Assembly: GCA_012961165.1 (NCBI GenBank)
Contig: DTZW01000080.1
Coordinates: forward strand, 1 to 38,299
DNA from: Gammaproteobacteria bacterium
GTDB lineage: Bacteria > Pseudomonadota > Gammaproteobacteria > Pseudomonadales > Azotimanducaceae
Length of the DNA: 38,299 nt
Direction: 5' to 3'
Part shown: piece after piece, positions 15,569-24,639 of the stretch
Numbering within the stretch: position 1 is the stretch's first letter
How the letters are laid out: every line of letters starts with the position of its first letter
Notes under the pieces: generated by a model
What the model was told of the DNA's origin: nothing
Seen by the model: only the letters and a program-made list of their open reading frames with translations
Database searches by the model: none
Made by a program: the position numbers and the translations under genes

Positions 15569-16592
15569 TTCGTTACTGTTCTTGTCGCTGTTCCTTTCCT
15601 GGACCGTTCGCGCAGACAGGGATCAGCGGGAAGAGTGGACGCTTAACCTGTATGTCGAAAACGACCTGTTCTCGGAAACTGACCAGGATTATACGAGCGG
15701 TATCCAGCTTTCCTGGGTATCTCCGGATATCAGCGATTATGTGGAAAGTGAAGAACTCCCTGCCTGGGTTCGTCGATTGAATCGTAACCTGACGTTCTTT
15801 CATCAATCCCACGAGGGGCTGAAAAGAAATGTCACCATGACGTTTGGGCAGCAGATCTATACACCCCAGGACCTGAATGAAACCAATCTGATAGAAGACG
15901 ATCGGCCTTATGCCGCCTGGCTATTTCTAGGGCTTGGCTACCAGACCCGCGCAGAAGACCAGCTCGATACACTTGAAGTACAGCTAGGCATAGTAGGCCC
16001 AGGAGCCTACGGGCAGGAGGCTCAGGATTTTATCCACGATCTTCGTGGTTTTGAGAAATTCAAAGGTTGGGATAACCAACTCCGGAATGAACCTGGCATT
16101 GTGGCAACCTGGGAGCACAAGCAGAAGTGGAGGCGCATCAACCCTGAAACACGATTCGGCTATGACGCAATTACCCACACTGGGTTGTCGCTGGGCAATG
16201 TTAGCAGCCACCTGAATGCTGGTGCTGAAGTTCGAATTGGCTGGGCGCTACCCGATGATTTTGGCACGAGTGCGATCCGGCCTGGAGGACAAAATTCGAC
16301 GCCAGATTCCACCTGGGATCCGCGTTTCGTTGGTGAGAAAAAGTGGGGTCTACATGCCTTTGCGTCGTTTGATATACGTCTTGTTGGCCGCGATATATTC
16401 CTGGACGGAAATAGCTTCAAGAACAGCCACTCGGTCACGAAAGAATCGATTGTTGCCGATGCGGCCCTGGGGATTGCCTATATCATTGGTGGCGGGCGCC
16501 TGTCCTACGCCCAGATCTTTCGCACCAAAGAGTTTTCAGGCCAGGGTTCATCACACTCTTATGGATCTCTTTCGTTTTCCTATACGTTTTAG
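15531..16592 (+). CDS. LpxR-like (DUF2219) outer-membrane lipid A deacylase
   Basis: 353 residues with a signal peptide (MKCHSNIATRW then a hydrophobic stretch to about residue 28, TVRA). YVENDLFSETDQDYTSGIQ contains the Asn44-Asp45 pair that corresponds to LpxR Asn9/Asp10 after signal removal; His169 in QDFIHDL and Glu187 in LRNEPGI fit the downstream active-site segment. The C-terminus ends in aromatic SYTF, as in outer-membrane barrels. LpxR removes the 3'-acyloxyacyl group of lipid A in a Ca-dependent way; that exact reaction is inferred here from family. The start lies inside the aldo/keto reductase gene, an unusual 38-base overlap, with no strong ribosome site, which suggests coupled translation. 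Confidence 0.85.
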   Translation: MKCHSNIATRWVSSLLFLSLFLSWTVRADRDQREEWTLNLYVENDLFSETDQDYTSGIQLSWVSPDISDYVESEELPAWVRRLNRNLTFFHQSHEGLKRNVTMTFGQQIYTPQDLNETNLIEDDRPYAAWLFLGLGYQTRAEDQLDTLEVQLGIVGPGAYGQEAQDFIHDLRGFEKFKGWDNQLRNEPGIVATWEHKQKWRRINPETRFGYDAITHTGLSLGNVSSHLNAGAEVRIGWALPDDFGTSAIRPGGQNSTPDSTWDPRFVGEKKWGLHAFASFDIRLVGRDIFLDGNSFKNSHSVTKESIVADAALGIAYIIGGGRLSYAQIFRTKEFSGQGSSHSYGSLSFSYTF

Positions 16593-16722
16593 CCGCCTGA
16601 CGGTCAGATTGCTGATTTCGCAAGGCTTTATCGCGCTTATTTCATTTTACGAAAAACGGGATATCAACTAGAGTACGCACCTCGAAAACCCGTCAACCTT
16701 CATCCCAGGAGTGGACCGTATC

Positions 16723-18195
16723 ATGGCAAACTATTTCAACACGCTTTCTCTCAGGCAACAGCTAGCCCAACTGGGGAAATGTGAATTTATGGATCCCGCG
16801 GAGTTTGCGGATGAAGCTAATTACCTGAAAGGAAAGAAGCTGGTAGTTATTGGTTGTGGCTCCCAGGGGCTGAACCAGGGTCTAAACCTTCGCGATAGTG
16901 GCCTGGATGTGTCCTATACACTCCGGCAATCGGCTATCGATGAGAAGAGGGATTCCTGGAAGAATGCCACCGAGAATGGTTTCACAGTAGGTACCTACGA
17001 AGAACTCATTCCCACGGCTGACCTTGTCCTGAATCTGACTCCAGACAAGCAGCACACGGCGGTTGTGACAGAGATCATGCCGCTCATGAAAGAAAACGCC
17101 TGTCTTTCATATTCCCATGGTTTCAACATTGTCGAAGAGGGAATGAAAGTCCGTGAAGACATCACGGTCGTCATGGTGGCACCGAAATGTCCGGGTACTG
17201 AAGTCAGGGAAGAGTACAAGCGTGGTTTCGGCGTTCCTACCCTGATTGCAGTCCATGAAGATAACGACCCAGGTGGCGAAGGCATGGCGATTGCGAAAGC
17301 CTATGCCGCAGGTACCGGAGGCCACCGGGCGGGCGTCTTGTTGTCGTCATTCGTTGCCGAAGTGAAGTCTGACCTCATGGGTGAGCAAACGATTCTTTGC
17401 GGCATGCTGCAAACAGGTTCGCTGCTTTGTTTTGACAAGATGGTTGAGAAGGGTGTGGACAAAGCCTATGCCTCTAAGCTTGTACAGTACGGTTGGGAAA
17501 CCGTCACCGAAGCCCTCAAGTATGGTGGTGTCACCAATATGATGGACAGGCTATCCAATCCGGCGAAGCTCCGCGCGTATGAGCTGGCGGAAGAGCTGAA
17601 AGCTTTGATGCGCCCTCTCTATGAAAAGCATATGGACGACATCATGACGGGCACTTTTTCATCTGGAATGATGGAAGACTGGGCCAATGATGATGACAAG
17701 CTGCTGGGCTGGAGAGCGGACACCAGTAAGAGCTCGTTCGAAACGACTGATGTCACAGCAGATGAAATTTCAGAACAGGAATATTTCGACCATGGCATCC
17801 TGATGGTTGCCATGGTGAAGGCCGGTGTTGAGCTGGCCTATGAAGTAATGACTTCTGCTGGCATCAAGGAAGAGTCCGCATACTACGAATCTCTCCATGA
17901 AACGCCTTTAATTGCCAACACGATTGCCCGGAAGAAACTTTTCGAAATGAACCGCACGATCTCTGATACGGCTGAGTACGGTTGCTACCTGTTTAACCAT
18001 GCCTGCTTCCCGCTATTGCAGGATTTCATGAAGCATCAGGATGCTGATGTGATTGGTCGGGGGCTTGGCTTGAACGACGACAGTGTCGACAACCGGCGAC
18101 TGATTGAAGTCAATGCAGAGATCAGGAGCCATAGCGTTGAGCAGATAGGCCAGGTACTGCGCGGCTACATGGGGGCGATGCAACGCATCGTTTAG
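16723..18195 (+). CDS. ilvC: Ketol-acid reductoisomerase (NADP+), class II
   Basis: 490 residues, matching E. coli IlvC nearly throughout: [37 protein letters not shown] (NADPH-binding loop), [48 protein letters not shown], and two C-terminal knotted domains ([38 protein letters not shown]). It converts acetolactate or acetohydroxybutyrate to the dihydroxy acid in branched-chain amino acid synthesis. A GTG at 16711 is in frame, but ATG 16723 matches the family start; AGGAG is 11 bases upstream, slightly far. No other ilv gene lies in the window. The link to isobutyryl-CoA chemistry further on may be chance. Confidence 0.98.
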   Translation: MANYFNTLSLRQQLAQLGKCEFMDPAEFADEANYLKGKKLVVIGCGSQGLNQGLNLRDSGLDVSYTLRQSAIDEKRDSWKNATENGFTVGTYEELIPTADLVLNLTPDKQHTAVVTEIMPLMKENACLSYSHGFNIVEEGMKVREDITVVMVAPKCPGTEVREEYKRGFGVPTLIAVHEDNDPGGEGMAIAKAYAAGTGGHRAGVLLSSFVAEVKSDLMGEQTILCGMLQTGSLLCFDKMVEKGVDKAYASKLVQYGWETVTEALKYGGVTNMMDRLSNPAKLRAYELAEELKALMRPLYEKHMDDIMTGTFSSGMMEDWANDDDKLLGWRADTSKSSFETTDVTADEISEQEYFDHGILMVAMVKAGVELAYEVMTSAGIKEESAYYESLHETPLIANTIARKKLFEMNRTISDTAEYGCYLFNHACFPLLQDFMKHQDADVIGRGLGLNDDSVDNRRLIEVNAEIRSHSVEQIGQVLRGYMGAMQRIV

Positions 18196-18214
18196 GGGGC
18201 AGGGCTAATACCGG

Positions 18215-19621
18215 ATGATCCGGTTTTCACAGTGTGATATCAGGGTCAGCGACAAGTTTTCGCTGGCTGCACTCAGCTGGCATATTGAATCAGGTCAGAC
18301 CTGGGTTGTTGTGGGACCGAATGGTTCGGGCAAGTCAGCCCTTGGTGCGGCGCTGACGGGGGAATTCCCTGTTGCGAGCGGTGATTTCAAATCTGGGTCA
18401 CGGGTTGCAGTAGTTTCCCTGGAAGAACAATCACGGCTTATCCAGCGAGAACGCCAGCGCGATGAGAGTGACCTGACCGACGAGGTCGATGACGGCACGC
18501 CCGTGCATGAGATGTTGTCAGAAGATTCGAAAGATCCCGTCCTGCTGGATCGGCTGATTGAAACCCTGGGCATGCGCCCACTGCTGGAACGCGGCTTCCG
18601 GAAATTATCGACAGGTGAGACCAGGAAAGTCCTGCTGATCAGGGCGCTGACCAGCCAGCCGCAAGTGCTGGTGCTGGATGAACCCTTTGAAGGGCTGGAT
18701 ATCCAGACCGTACCGAAGGTTCGAGATATTCTGGAATCATTATCCGGGAAAGTCGCACTGGTACTGTGCCTGAATCGCGTCGAAGAAGTGCCGGACTTTA
18801 CGACCCACGCAATCCGGCTGGAACATGGCCGGATTGCACAGCGGTTTAATTGCGACAGTGGCAGGCAAGCCAGGTCGCTACTCACCCAAATCAGCCAGAT
18901 ACGTTCCCGAGATTTGACACTGCCGCCACCTGAGCAGGTGCCAAAAGTGCCGTTGAACGAGGATGGTTCTCTGGTGCGTCTGGTTGACGCGCGTGTCGCC
19001 TACACCGACAATATTGTATTTAAAGATCTGAACTGGACCATTCGGCCCGGCGAACACTGGCAGGTTAAAGGGCCAAACGGTAGTGGTAAGACCTGCCTGT
19101 TGGAGCTGGTGACGGGCGATCATCCACAGTGTTATGTAAACGACCTCAGGCTGTTCGGTCATAAGCGCGGCCAGGGAGAGACCATCTGGCAGCTCAAGAG
19201 GCATATGGGGTTTGTCTCTACTTCGCTGCATTGGGATTACCGCCTGAGCGTAGGCGTGCGAAATGTGATCGTTTCCGGTTTTTACGATTCCATTGGCCTT
19301 TACCAGAAGGCAACCGATCGGCAGCTTGAAATCGCCGATAGCTGGCTGACAATGCTTGGATTACAGCGCAAGGCAACGGTCTCGTTCTCCAGTTTGTCCT
19401 ATGGCGAACAGCGGGTTCTGCTGATTGCGCGGGCCATGGTGAAGCATCCACCACTTCTATTATTGGACGAGCCATGTCTGGGGTTGGATGATGCCAACCG
19501 GCAACTCGTCCTGGCGCTTACTGAACGAATCTGCGATGAAGGCAATACGACGCTGGTGTACGTCACTCATCACCAGGAAGACAGGATCAGAAACATCAGC
19601 AACGAACTGGTGCTTGGATAA
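18215..19621 (+). CDS. modF: ModF-like double ABC ATPase
   Basis: 468 residues with two ABC ATPase domains and no membrane segment. First domain: Walker A GPNGSGKSALG, signature LSTGETRK, Walker B LVLDEPFEGLD. Second: GPNGSGKTCLLE, LSYGEQRVLL, LLLLDEPCLGLD and a switch His (YVTHH). The stretch TGDHPQCYVNDLRLFGHKRG followed by GETIWQLKRHMGFVS is very close to E. coli ModF. The role of ModF is poorly known; it is tied to molybdate genes in E. coli. No modABC lies nearby, but a molybdoenzyme gene sits about 0.9 kb downstream on the other strand. It begins 19 bases after ilvC, so the two may be co-transcribed. Confidence 0.88.
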   Translation: MIRFSQCDIRVSDKFSLAALSWHIESGQTWVVVGPNGSGKSALGAALTGEFPVASGDFKSGSRVAVVSLEEQSRLIQRERQRDESDLTDEVDDGTPVHEMLSEDSKDPVLLDRLIETLGMRPLLERGFRKLSTGETRKVLLIRALTSQPQVLVLDEPFEGLDIQTVPKVRDILESLSGKVALVLCLNRVEEVPDFTTHAIRLEHGRIAQRFNCDSGRQARSLLTQISQIRSRDLTLPPPEQVPKVPLNEDGSLVRLVDARVAYTDNIVFKDLNWTIRPGEHWQVKGPNGSGKTCLLELVTGDHPQCYVNDLRLFGHKRGQGETIWQLKRHMGFVSTSLHWDYRLSVGVRNVIVSGFYDSIGLYQKATDRQLEIADSWLTMLGLQRKATVSFSSLSYGEQRVLLIARAMVKHPPLLLLDEPCLGLDDANRQLVLALTERICDEGNTTLVYVTHHQEDRIRNISNELVLG

Positions 19622-19683
19622 GCTGTGATAATCCCGCTACGTTTGCTCGCTATCTAACCTCAATATTATCCAGGGAGAAAAAC

Positions 19684-20508
19684 ATGGGCGTATTAAAGAA
19701 TCAAAATGCATTTATTACTGGCGGCGGTAGTGGGATAGGTCTTGCCTGCGCCAAAGCCTTTGCTGCAGATGGTGCCAACGTTCTGATTATGGGGCGAAGC
19801 GAAGAGAAGCTGGAAAAAGCGGCTATTGAACTTCAGGGCGTCCCGGGTGCTGGAACCATCAACATATTTTCTGGTAGCGTAGCGGACGAAAAGGATGTGC
19901 AAGCTGCTGTTGCTATTGCAAGCGCGGGAGGTTCGCTGGACATTGCGGTCGCCAATGCGGGCACCGGCGGTCTGTCGCCGATTATGGCGACAGATTCCGC
20001 CAGCTGGGATGAGATTATGCAGACCAACCTGAATGGTACTTTTTATACGGTTAAGCACGCAGGCCGGGCGATGGCGAAATCCGGCGGTGGTGCAATTTGC
20101 GCCATCTCATCAATTGCAGGCATCAGGACTCACCGTTTCATGGCGCCTTACTGCGTCAGCAAAGCCGGTATCGACATGCTCGTTAAAAACTCAGCTGATG
20201 AACTGGGCAACGTCAACATCCGGGTAAACAGTGTCTGCCCGGGGTTAGTAGACACCGAGTTGGCTTCGGGATTGATCAATACCGAAGAAGTGCTGAATGA
20301 TTACCTGGATTGCATGCCAATCCGTCGTCATGGGGTTGTCGATGACATCAGCAATTCAGTACGTTTCTTGTGCGGTCCTGAATCTTCCTGGATCACCGGC
20401 GTGGTACTGAGCGTTGATGGCGGCCATCACCTTAGAAGAGGGCCCAATGTAGAACCGTTTTCCAGGGCTCTATTTGGCGACGATGTAACAGAAGGTAGAT
20501 TCACCTAG
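19684..20508 (+). CDS. Short-chain dehydrogenase/reductase (SDR)
   Basis: 274 residues, classical SDR: nucleotide motif TGGGSGIG (12-19), ANAG (90-93), Asn115, catalytic Ser143, Tyr156 and Lys160 (YCVSK), and PGLVDTE. Gly-rich SVDGGHHLRRG lies near the C-terminus, followed by a short extra tail. It would oxidise a hydroxyl or reduce a carbonyl with NAD(P)H; in this acyl-CoA-rich neighbourhood a 3-hydroxyacyl-CoA step is possible but unproven. AGGGAGA precedes the ATG. Its TAG stop shares CTAG with the stop of the convergent molybdoenzyme gene. Confidence 0.93.
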   Translation: MGVLKNQNAFITGGGSGIGLACAKAFAADGANVLIMGRSEEKLEKAAIELQGVPGAGTINIFSGSVADEKDVQAAVAIASAGGSLDIAVANAGTGGLSPIMATDSASWDEIMQTNLNGTFYTVKHAGRAMAKSGGGAICAISSIAGIRTHRFMAPYCVSKAGIDMLVKNSADELGNVNIRVNSVCPGLVDTELASGLINTEEVLNDYLDCMPIRRHGVVDDISNSVRFLCGPESSWITGVVLSVDGGHHLRRGPNVEPFSRALFGDDVTEGRFT

Positions 20509-22691
20509 GCAGCAACAACCTTTTCGATCGACACCATACAGGTGAGTGCGGAAGGGCCCTGGGCGAGCTCTGATGTCCCAATGTCCTGGGTGACCGCATT
20601 CGGGTTACCGTTTCTGCACACGCCATCTTCATCGGGGTCCCACCAGGCACCGGTGGCAATGCTGAGGATACTCGTCATGATGTTTTCGTCGATGTGGATT
20701 GCTGCGTAAAAGGCACCTCGTTCGTTGAATACACGAACTTTATCGCCTGCCGCGAATTCCAAAGCAGTTGCATCAATTGGGTTGATACCCAGTGGTGCTA
20801 ATCCGGATATTTTTTCGGACTGGCTTGTTTCTCCGTAATATAGCTGGCTGTGGAGTCTGCTTTCCGGCTGGTGGCTGATCAGGTGGAAAGGATGCCCGCC
20901 GGTGTTACCTAACCATTCCCCGGGTTCGAGCCAAACAGGATGGCCCATTGCATTAATACTAATCATGATTAGACCATCAGCAGTCGCCAGCTTGTGCTTG
21001 TCGGGGTCTTTCCTGAACCCGCTGAACAGGTTATGCGGAGCTGGTGTCTGAAATTCGTGAATCCCATCTGCCCAGAAGGTCTCGAAGTCCGGCATGTCCG
21101 GGTTGGCGGCAGCCGTCGCCTGGTAGATTGAACGAATCCAGTCTGCTTCTGACTTCCCCTCGGTAAATGCGTTGGCGTAGCCGAGCTTTTCGGCAACGCG
21201 GGAAAAGATTTCATAGTCGGTCAGAGAGGCTGCGAGCGGGGGCAAAGCCTGTTTCATTGCAACCAATATGTCTTCGTTGGGAGCGCCGCCTATATCGTTT
21301 CTTTCAAGAAATGATGCTATCGGCAGCACAATGTCAGAATGAAGTGCCGTGCTGTTCCACACGAGTTCGTGGCAGATTATTGTTTCCGGGCGTTGCCATG
21401 CAGCTTTTAATCGGTTCAGGTCCTGGTGGTGATGGAACGGGTTTCCACCGGCCCAGTAGATCAGGCGGATGTCAGGATAGCGGTGTTCTGCGTTGTTGTA
21501 TTGGTAGGTCTGCCCAGGGCGCTCTAGCATATCGGTCAGGCGTGCGACGGGTATGCGACTGCGTACCGGGTTGGGCGGTCTGGGAAAGTGCCCTAAATAC
21601 TTCCCCGCAATATTTTTACCGACTTTGTTTTCGACACCATAACCAAGGCCAATGCCGGTTCCCGGTAAGCCGATCTGCCCCAGCATGGCGGCCAGTGTTA
21701 TGCCCATCCAGCAGGGTTGCTCACCATGCTGATGCCGTGACAGGGACCAGGCCAGTGAAATCATGGTTTTCGATTCCGCCATTCGATGGGCGAGTGTTCT
21801 AATCCTGTGCGAAGGTACTCCGGTGATGCTTGAGGCCCAGTCCGGCGTCTTGGGCTGATTGTCGCTAAGGCCGGTCAGGTATTGCTCAAATTTATCGAAA
21901 CCTGAGCAGTAGCGTTCAAGAAACTCCGTGTCGTGCAGGTTATTCGTATAGAGCTCGAAGGCCAGGCCCAGCATCAGCGCAACATCGGTACCGGGTCGGG
22001 TTGGGATCCAGTCTGATGACAGGCCGCTGGCATTGTCTGATCGAATGGGGCCGATATTGATGAAATTAACACCCGCGGCTTTTGCGCGGTGCATGTAGTC
22101 CCGTTGGACATGTTTACCCATGCCGCCATTGGTTATCTGGCTGTTGCGACGTGGCATACCGCCAAAACAAACCATGAGTTCGCAATGATCGATGATTTCG
22201 GGCCAACTCGTCGGCGCCTTGAGTAATCCTTCGTATCGGCCAATCACGTGCGGCAGGATGACTTCTGCCGCAGCGTAACTGTAGGCATTGACTGATTCGG
22301 TATACCCGCCGATGCAGGACAGGAACCGATGTAGTTGGCTCAGAGCATGATGAAACCGACCGGCGCTGGCCCAGCCGTAGCTGCCTGCGTAGATAGCGTC
22401 ATTGCCGTAGGTGCTCTTTACCCGTTCAAGTTCCCCGGACACCAGGTCGTACGCTTCGTCCCACGTGACACTGACGAATTCATCATCTCCGCGAACGGAA
22501 GATTTATTACCTTCCAGGAAACCTTTCCTTACTGAAGGTTGTGTTACGCGATGCGCATAATTGCCTTTAATCAGGTTTCTGCCAATGGGGCTTGGGTCGG
22601 GGTCATCGGGAACAGGGGTAACATCTTTGAGAACGCCGTTCTCGACATGAAAGTCGTACAAACCCCAATGAGTCAGGCTTCGTGTAATCAA
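20505..22691 (-). CDS. BisC/TorZ-type molybdopterin oxidoreductase (S- or N-oxide reductase)
   Basis: 728 residues of the DMSO-reductase family. The Mo ligand is probably Ser104 (YAGSYGWASAG). PVRKGFLE-like PSVRKGFLEG, TRPGTDVALMLG, GEQPCWMGITLAAMLGQIG, YWAGGNPFHHHQDLNRL and HPAHRLHSQL-like QPESRLHSQLYYG align with E. coli BisC. There is no twin-arginine signal and no N-terminal Fe-S cysteine motif, so a cytoplasmic, bis-MGD-only reductase of a sulfoxide or N-oxide is expected. The start is TTG 22691, overlapping the transporter stop (TTGA), which suggests coupled translation. The N-terminus is a little shorter than BisC. The enzyme needs molybdate, which gives some context to the ModF-like gene nearby. 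Confidence 0.88.
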   Translation of the reverse strand: MITRSLTHWGLYDFHVENGVLKDVTPVPDDPDPSPIGRNLIKGNYAHRVTQPSVRKGFLEGNKSSVRGDDEFVSVTWDEAYDLVSGELERVKSTYGNDAIYAGSYGWASAGRFHHALSQLHRFLSCIGGYTESVNAYSYAAAEVILPHVIGRYEGLLKAPTSWPEIIDHCELMVCFGGMPRRNSQITNGGMGKHVQRDYMHRAKAAGVNFINIGPIRSDNASGLSSDWIPTRPGTDVALMLGLAFELYTNNLHDTEFLERYCSGFDKFEQYLTGLSDNQPKTPDWASSITGVPSHRIRTLAHRMAESKTMISLAWSLSRHQHGEQPCWMGITLAAMLGQIGLPGTGIGLGYGVENKVGKNIAGKYLGHFPRPPNPVRSRIPVARLTDMLERPGQTYQYNNAEHRYPDIRLIYWAGGNPFHHHQDLNRLKAAWQRPETIICHELVWNSTALHSDIVLPIASFLERNDIGGAPNEDILVAMKQALPPLAASLTDYEIFSRVAEKLGYANAFTEGKSEADWIRSIYQATAAANPDMPDFETFWADGIHEFQTPAPHNLFSGFRKDPDKHKLATADGLIMISINAMGHPVWLEPGEWLGNTGGHPFHLISHQPESRLHSQLYYGETSQSEKISGLAPLGINPIDATALEFAAGDKVRVFNERGAFYAAIHIDENIMTSILSIATGAWWDPDEDGVCRNGNPNAVTQDIGTSELAQGPSALTCMVSIEKVVAA

Positions 22692-23938
22692 AACGTAATG
22701 ATAATGCCAACAAGCGCTGCGCTTGTGCAGGTGGCGATGGTGCCCGCGAGAATGGATTTTAATCCCATGCCCATAATTTCAACTTTTCGCTCGGGAACCA
22801 TGGTGACCAGCCCGGTGATCATGATGCCCAGGCTGACAAAATTTGCGAATCCACACAGGGCGTAAGTCATGATAATACGGGTACGTTCGGTCAGTTCTTC
22901 TACAGGTAGCTGTCCGAACCGGACATAGGCAACGAACTCGGTGAGTACAACCTTTGTACCCATTAGCTGCCCGGTAATAAACGCTTCGTTCCAGGGGATG
23001 CCCATCATCATTGTCAGCGGTGCCATCAACACGCCGAGAATTCTCTCCAGCGTAATGGCTTCGCCATAGATGTCAGGAAACATCCCAAGCGTGGCATTTA
23101 CCAGGTATACCAATGCGACGATGACTATGATCATCGCGATGATATTGAGAAGTAACTGTAACCCGCTCGTGGTGCCAGTAGCGATCGCATCCATTAGGTT
23201 CTCGGCACCTTGATCAATTGCCCCATCGCCGGATGTGACATGCGAGCGGTCTGGAACCAGTAGATGAGCAATGTAAACAACACCCGGCAGGGTAATGAGT
23301 GAGCAGCTGATCAAGTGGCCGATTGCGTCGGGCACAATACTGCTGATGACTGCTGCTTCAAGTGCCAGCATAGTGCCTGCGATGGTCGCCATGCCAGCGG
23401 TCATTACGGCAAACATTTCGCCATGGCTCAGTTTTGATAGATAGGGTTTGATCAGGAGCGGGGACTCGATCATGCCGAGAAAGGCGTTAGCTGAAATGCC
23501 AAGACCGAGCGCACCGCCAATCTCAAGCGTTTTTTCGAGTATCAGCGAGAAACCTCGCATGATCAGCGGAAGCACCTTCCAGTACATCAGGATTGCCGAA
23601 ATAACGCTGATAACGATCACCAGAGGCATTGCCTGAAATGCGAGGATGAAACCACCGCCTGGAATTGTTTTATCAAAAGGCAGTTGTCCGCCGCCTAAAT
23701 AACCGAAGATAAAGGTCGTCCCTTCGCGAGTAGCGGCCTGTAGTACTGCGATACCTTCATTCAACACGACAAACAGGTTTTGGGAAGCAGGTAACTTAAG
23801 CAGTATTACCGCAAACAATAGCTGTAAAAGCAGGCTTTTGATGACAATCGGAAAATGAACTTCCCGACGATTTTCACTGAATAAATAACATAGGCCTATC
23901 AATGTCAGCAGGCCGGCAATGCTTTGTGCTAGTAGCAT
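22688..23938 (-). CDS. Concentrative nucleoside transporter, NupC/CNT family
   Basis: 416 residues, mostly hydrophobic, with about ten membrane segments. CNT hallmarks are present: GGGFILAFQAMPLVIVISVISAIL, given here only as landmark GGGFILAFQAMPLVIV, then NAFLGMIESPLLIKPYL, MTAGMATIAGTML, and the C-terminal GFANFVSLGIMITGL. These proteins import nucleosides with H+ or Na+. First gene of a two-gene minus operon with the molybdoenzyme. The ATG at 23938 follows a small hairpin (23950-23969). Confidence 0.92.
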   Translation of the reverse strand: MLLAQSIAGLLTLIGLCYLFSENRREVHFPIVIKSLLLQLLFAVILLKLPASQNLFVVLNEGIAVLQAATREGTTFIFGYLGGGQLPFDKTIPGGGFILAFQAMPLVIVISVISAILMYWKVLPLIMRGFSLILEKTLEIGGALGLGISANAFLGMIESPLLIKPYLSKLSHGEMFAVMTAGMATIAGTMLALEAAVISSIVPDAIGHLISCSLITLPGVVYIAHLLVPDRSHVTSGDGAIDQGAENLMDAIATGTTSGLQLLLNIIAMIIVIVALVYLVNATLGMFPDIYGEAITLERILGVLMAPLTMMMGIPWNEAFITGQLMGTKVVLTEFVAYVRFGQLPVEELTERTRIIMTYALCGFANFVSLGIMITGLVTMVPERKVEIMGMGLKSILAGTIATCTSAALVGIIITF

Positions 23939-23949
23939 AGAAAGTGTTC

Positions 23950-23969
23950 ACGCGTTTTCCCCAACGCGT
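23950..23969. promoter_or_regulatory. Hairpin ACGCGTT-N6-AACGCGT before the nucleoside transporter
   Basis: Perfect 7-base arms with loop TTCCCC (GGGGAA on the minus strand), 11 bases before ATG 23938. It may be an operator or an RNA hairpin near the ribosome site. Confidence 0.4.
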
Positions 23970-24006
23970 AAAGTTACCACGTGTGCCCCCGCAATTCCTC
24001 ACCTAA

Positions 24007-24297
24007 AGCGCAGCCAATCGCTCAACTTTTGGGTTACCAGAGCCTTTGGTGGGTGCGGTCGCGCTTGGCGGCGGTATTCACAGGCTGGCTCGACAGATTG
24101 GTCTTAAACAAGCTATGGGAATGGTGCTCACTGCCCACCGTGTCATTGCAGAAGAAGGCTTTCGGATGGGGTTTGTTAATCAGGTGGTAGAAACGGAAGC
24201 CCTTGATAAAACAGTCATTGAAGTGTGTGAAAAGATCTTAACCTGCGCCGAATTGGCAAGGGAAGTGATCATCTCAGTGCTTCCCGGAAGAACCTGA
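24007..24297 (+). pseudogene. Truncated enoyl-CoA hydratase remnant
   Basis: Between stops at 24004-24006 and 24295-24297 the frame reads a stretch typical of the C-terminal half of a crotonase: TFGLPEPLVGAVALGGGIHR, LARQIGLKQAMGMVLT, then AEEGFRMGFVNQVV. The N-terminal half, with the first oxyanion-hole motif, is missing: the sequence upstream, up to the transporter gene, shows no crotonase in any frame. The end (after about 24240) also departs from the family. GFRMGFVNQVV is well kept, so decay is fairly recent. No usable ATG is present, so I call it a gene fragment. Confidence 0.75.
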
Positions 24298-24639
24298 TCA
24301 AGGCGATTCCCGGTACGATACTCGCTGCCAGCGAAGAGTGATTCCCCATACTGGCGATTTGATCGTGAACAATAGGTGTTGGACCCGGGAGATAGTCAAA
24401 AGAGAGCCTGTGGGTATATTTTTGTTTTATCCTCATGGATCAATGAGCTGCAAGTGCGTGGGGCTTCGTTTTATATCGATTAGTGGTGAATATCTCCCCT
24501 TATTCTGTTTTGCGTATCCTGCTTGTATCAAGTTTGATGACAGACATATGATGTCGGATTGTATTGTGAATACTTTTTGATTATTTTCTTTATCTAATTC
24601 TTTATTTAACTTTTTATCTAATTAAGGGACGAAGCCGCA
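24298..24639. other. Gene-free AT-rich leader before an enoyl-CoA hydratase gene
   Basis: I see no supported gene in these 342 bases; an 80-codon + frame at 24338-24580 resembles nothing. The last 100 bases are AT-rich and carry TTTATCTAATT twice, 24 bases apart (24589-24599, 24613-24623). TTGTAT near 24569 and TATTTT 17 bases on are a weak promoter candidate. Confidence 0.5.

Noticed and set aside
21167-21802. Plus-strand frame of 211 codons
   Set aside because: Antisense of the molybdoenzyme, whose family match is strong throughout; Arg/Ser-rich shadow.
24338-24580. Plus-strand frame of 80 codons
   Set aside because: No family resemblance and no ribosome site; the region is described as a leader instead.
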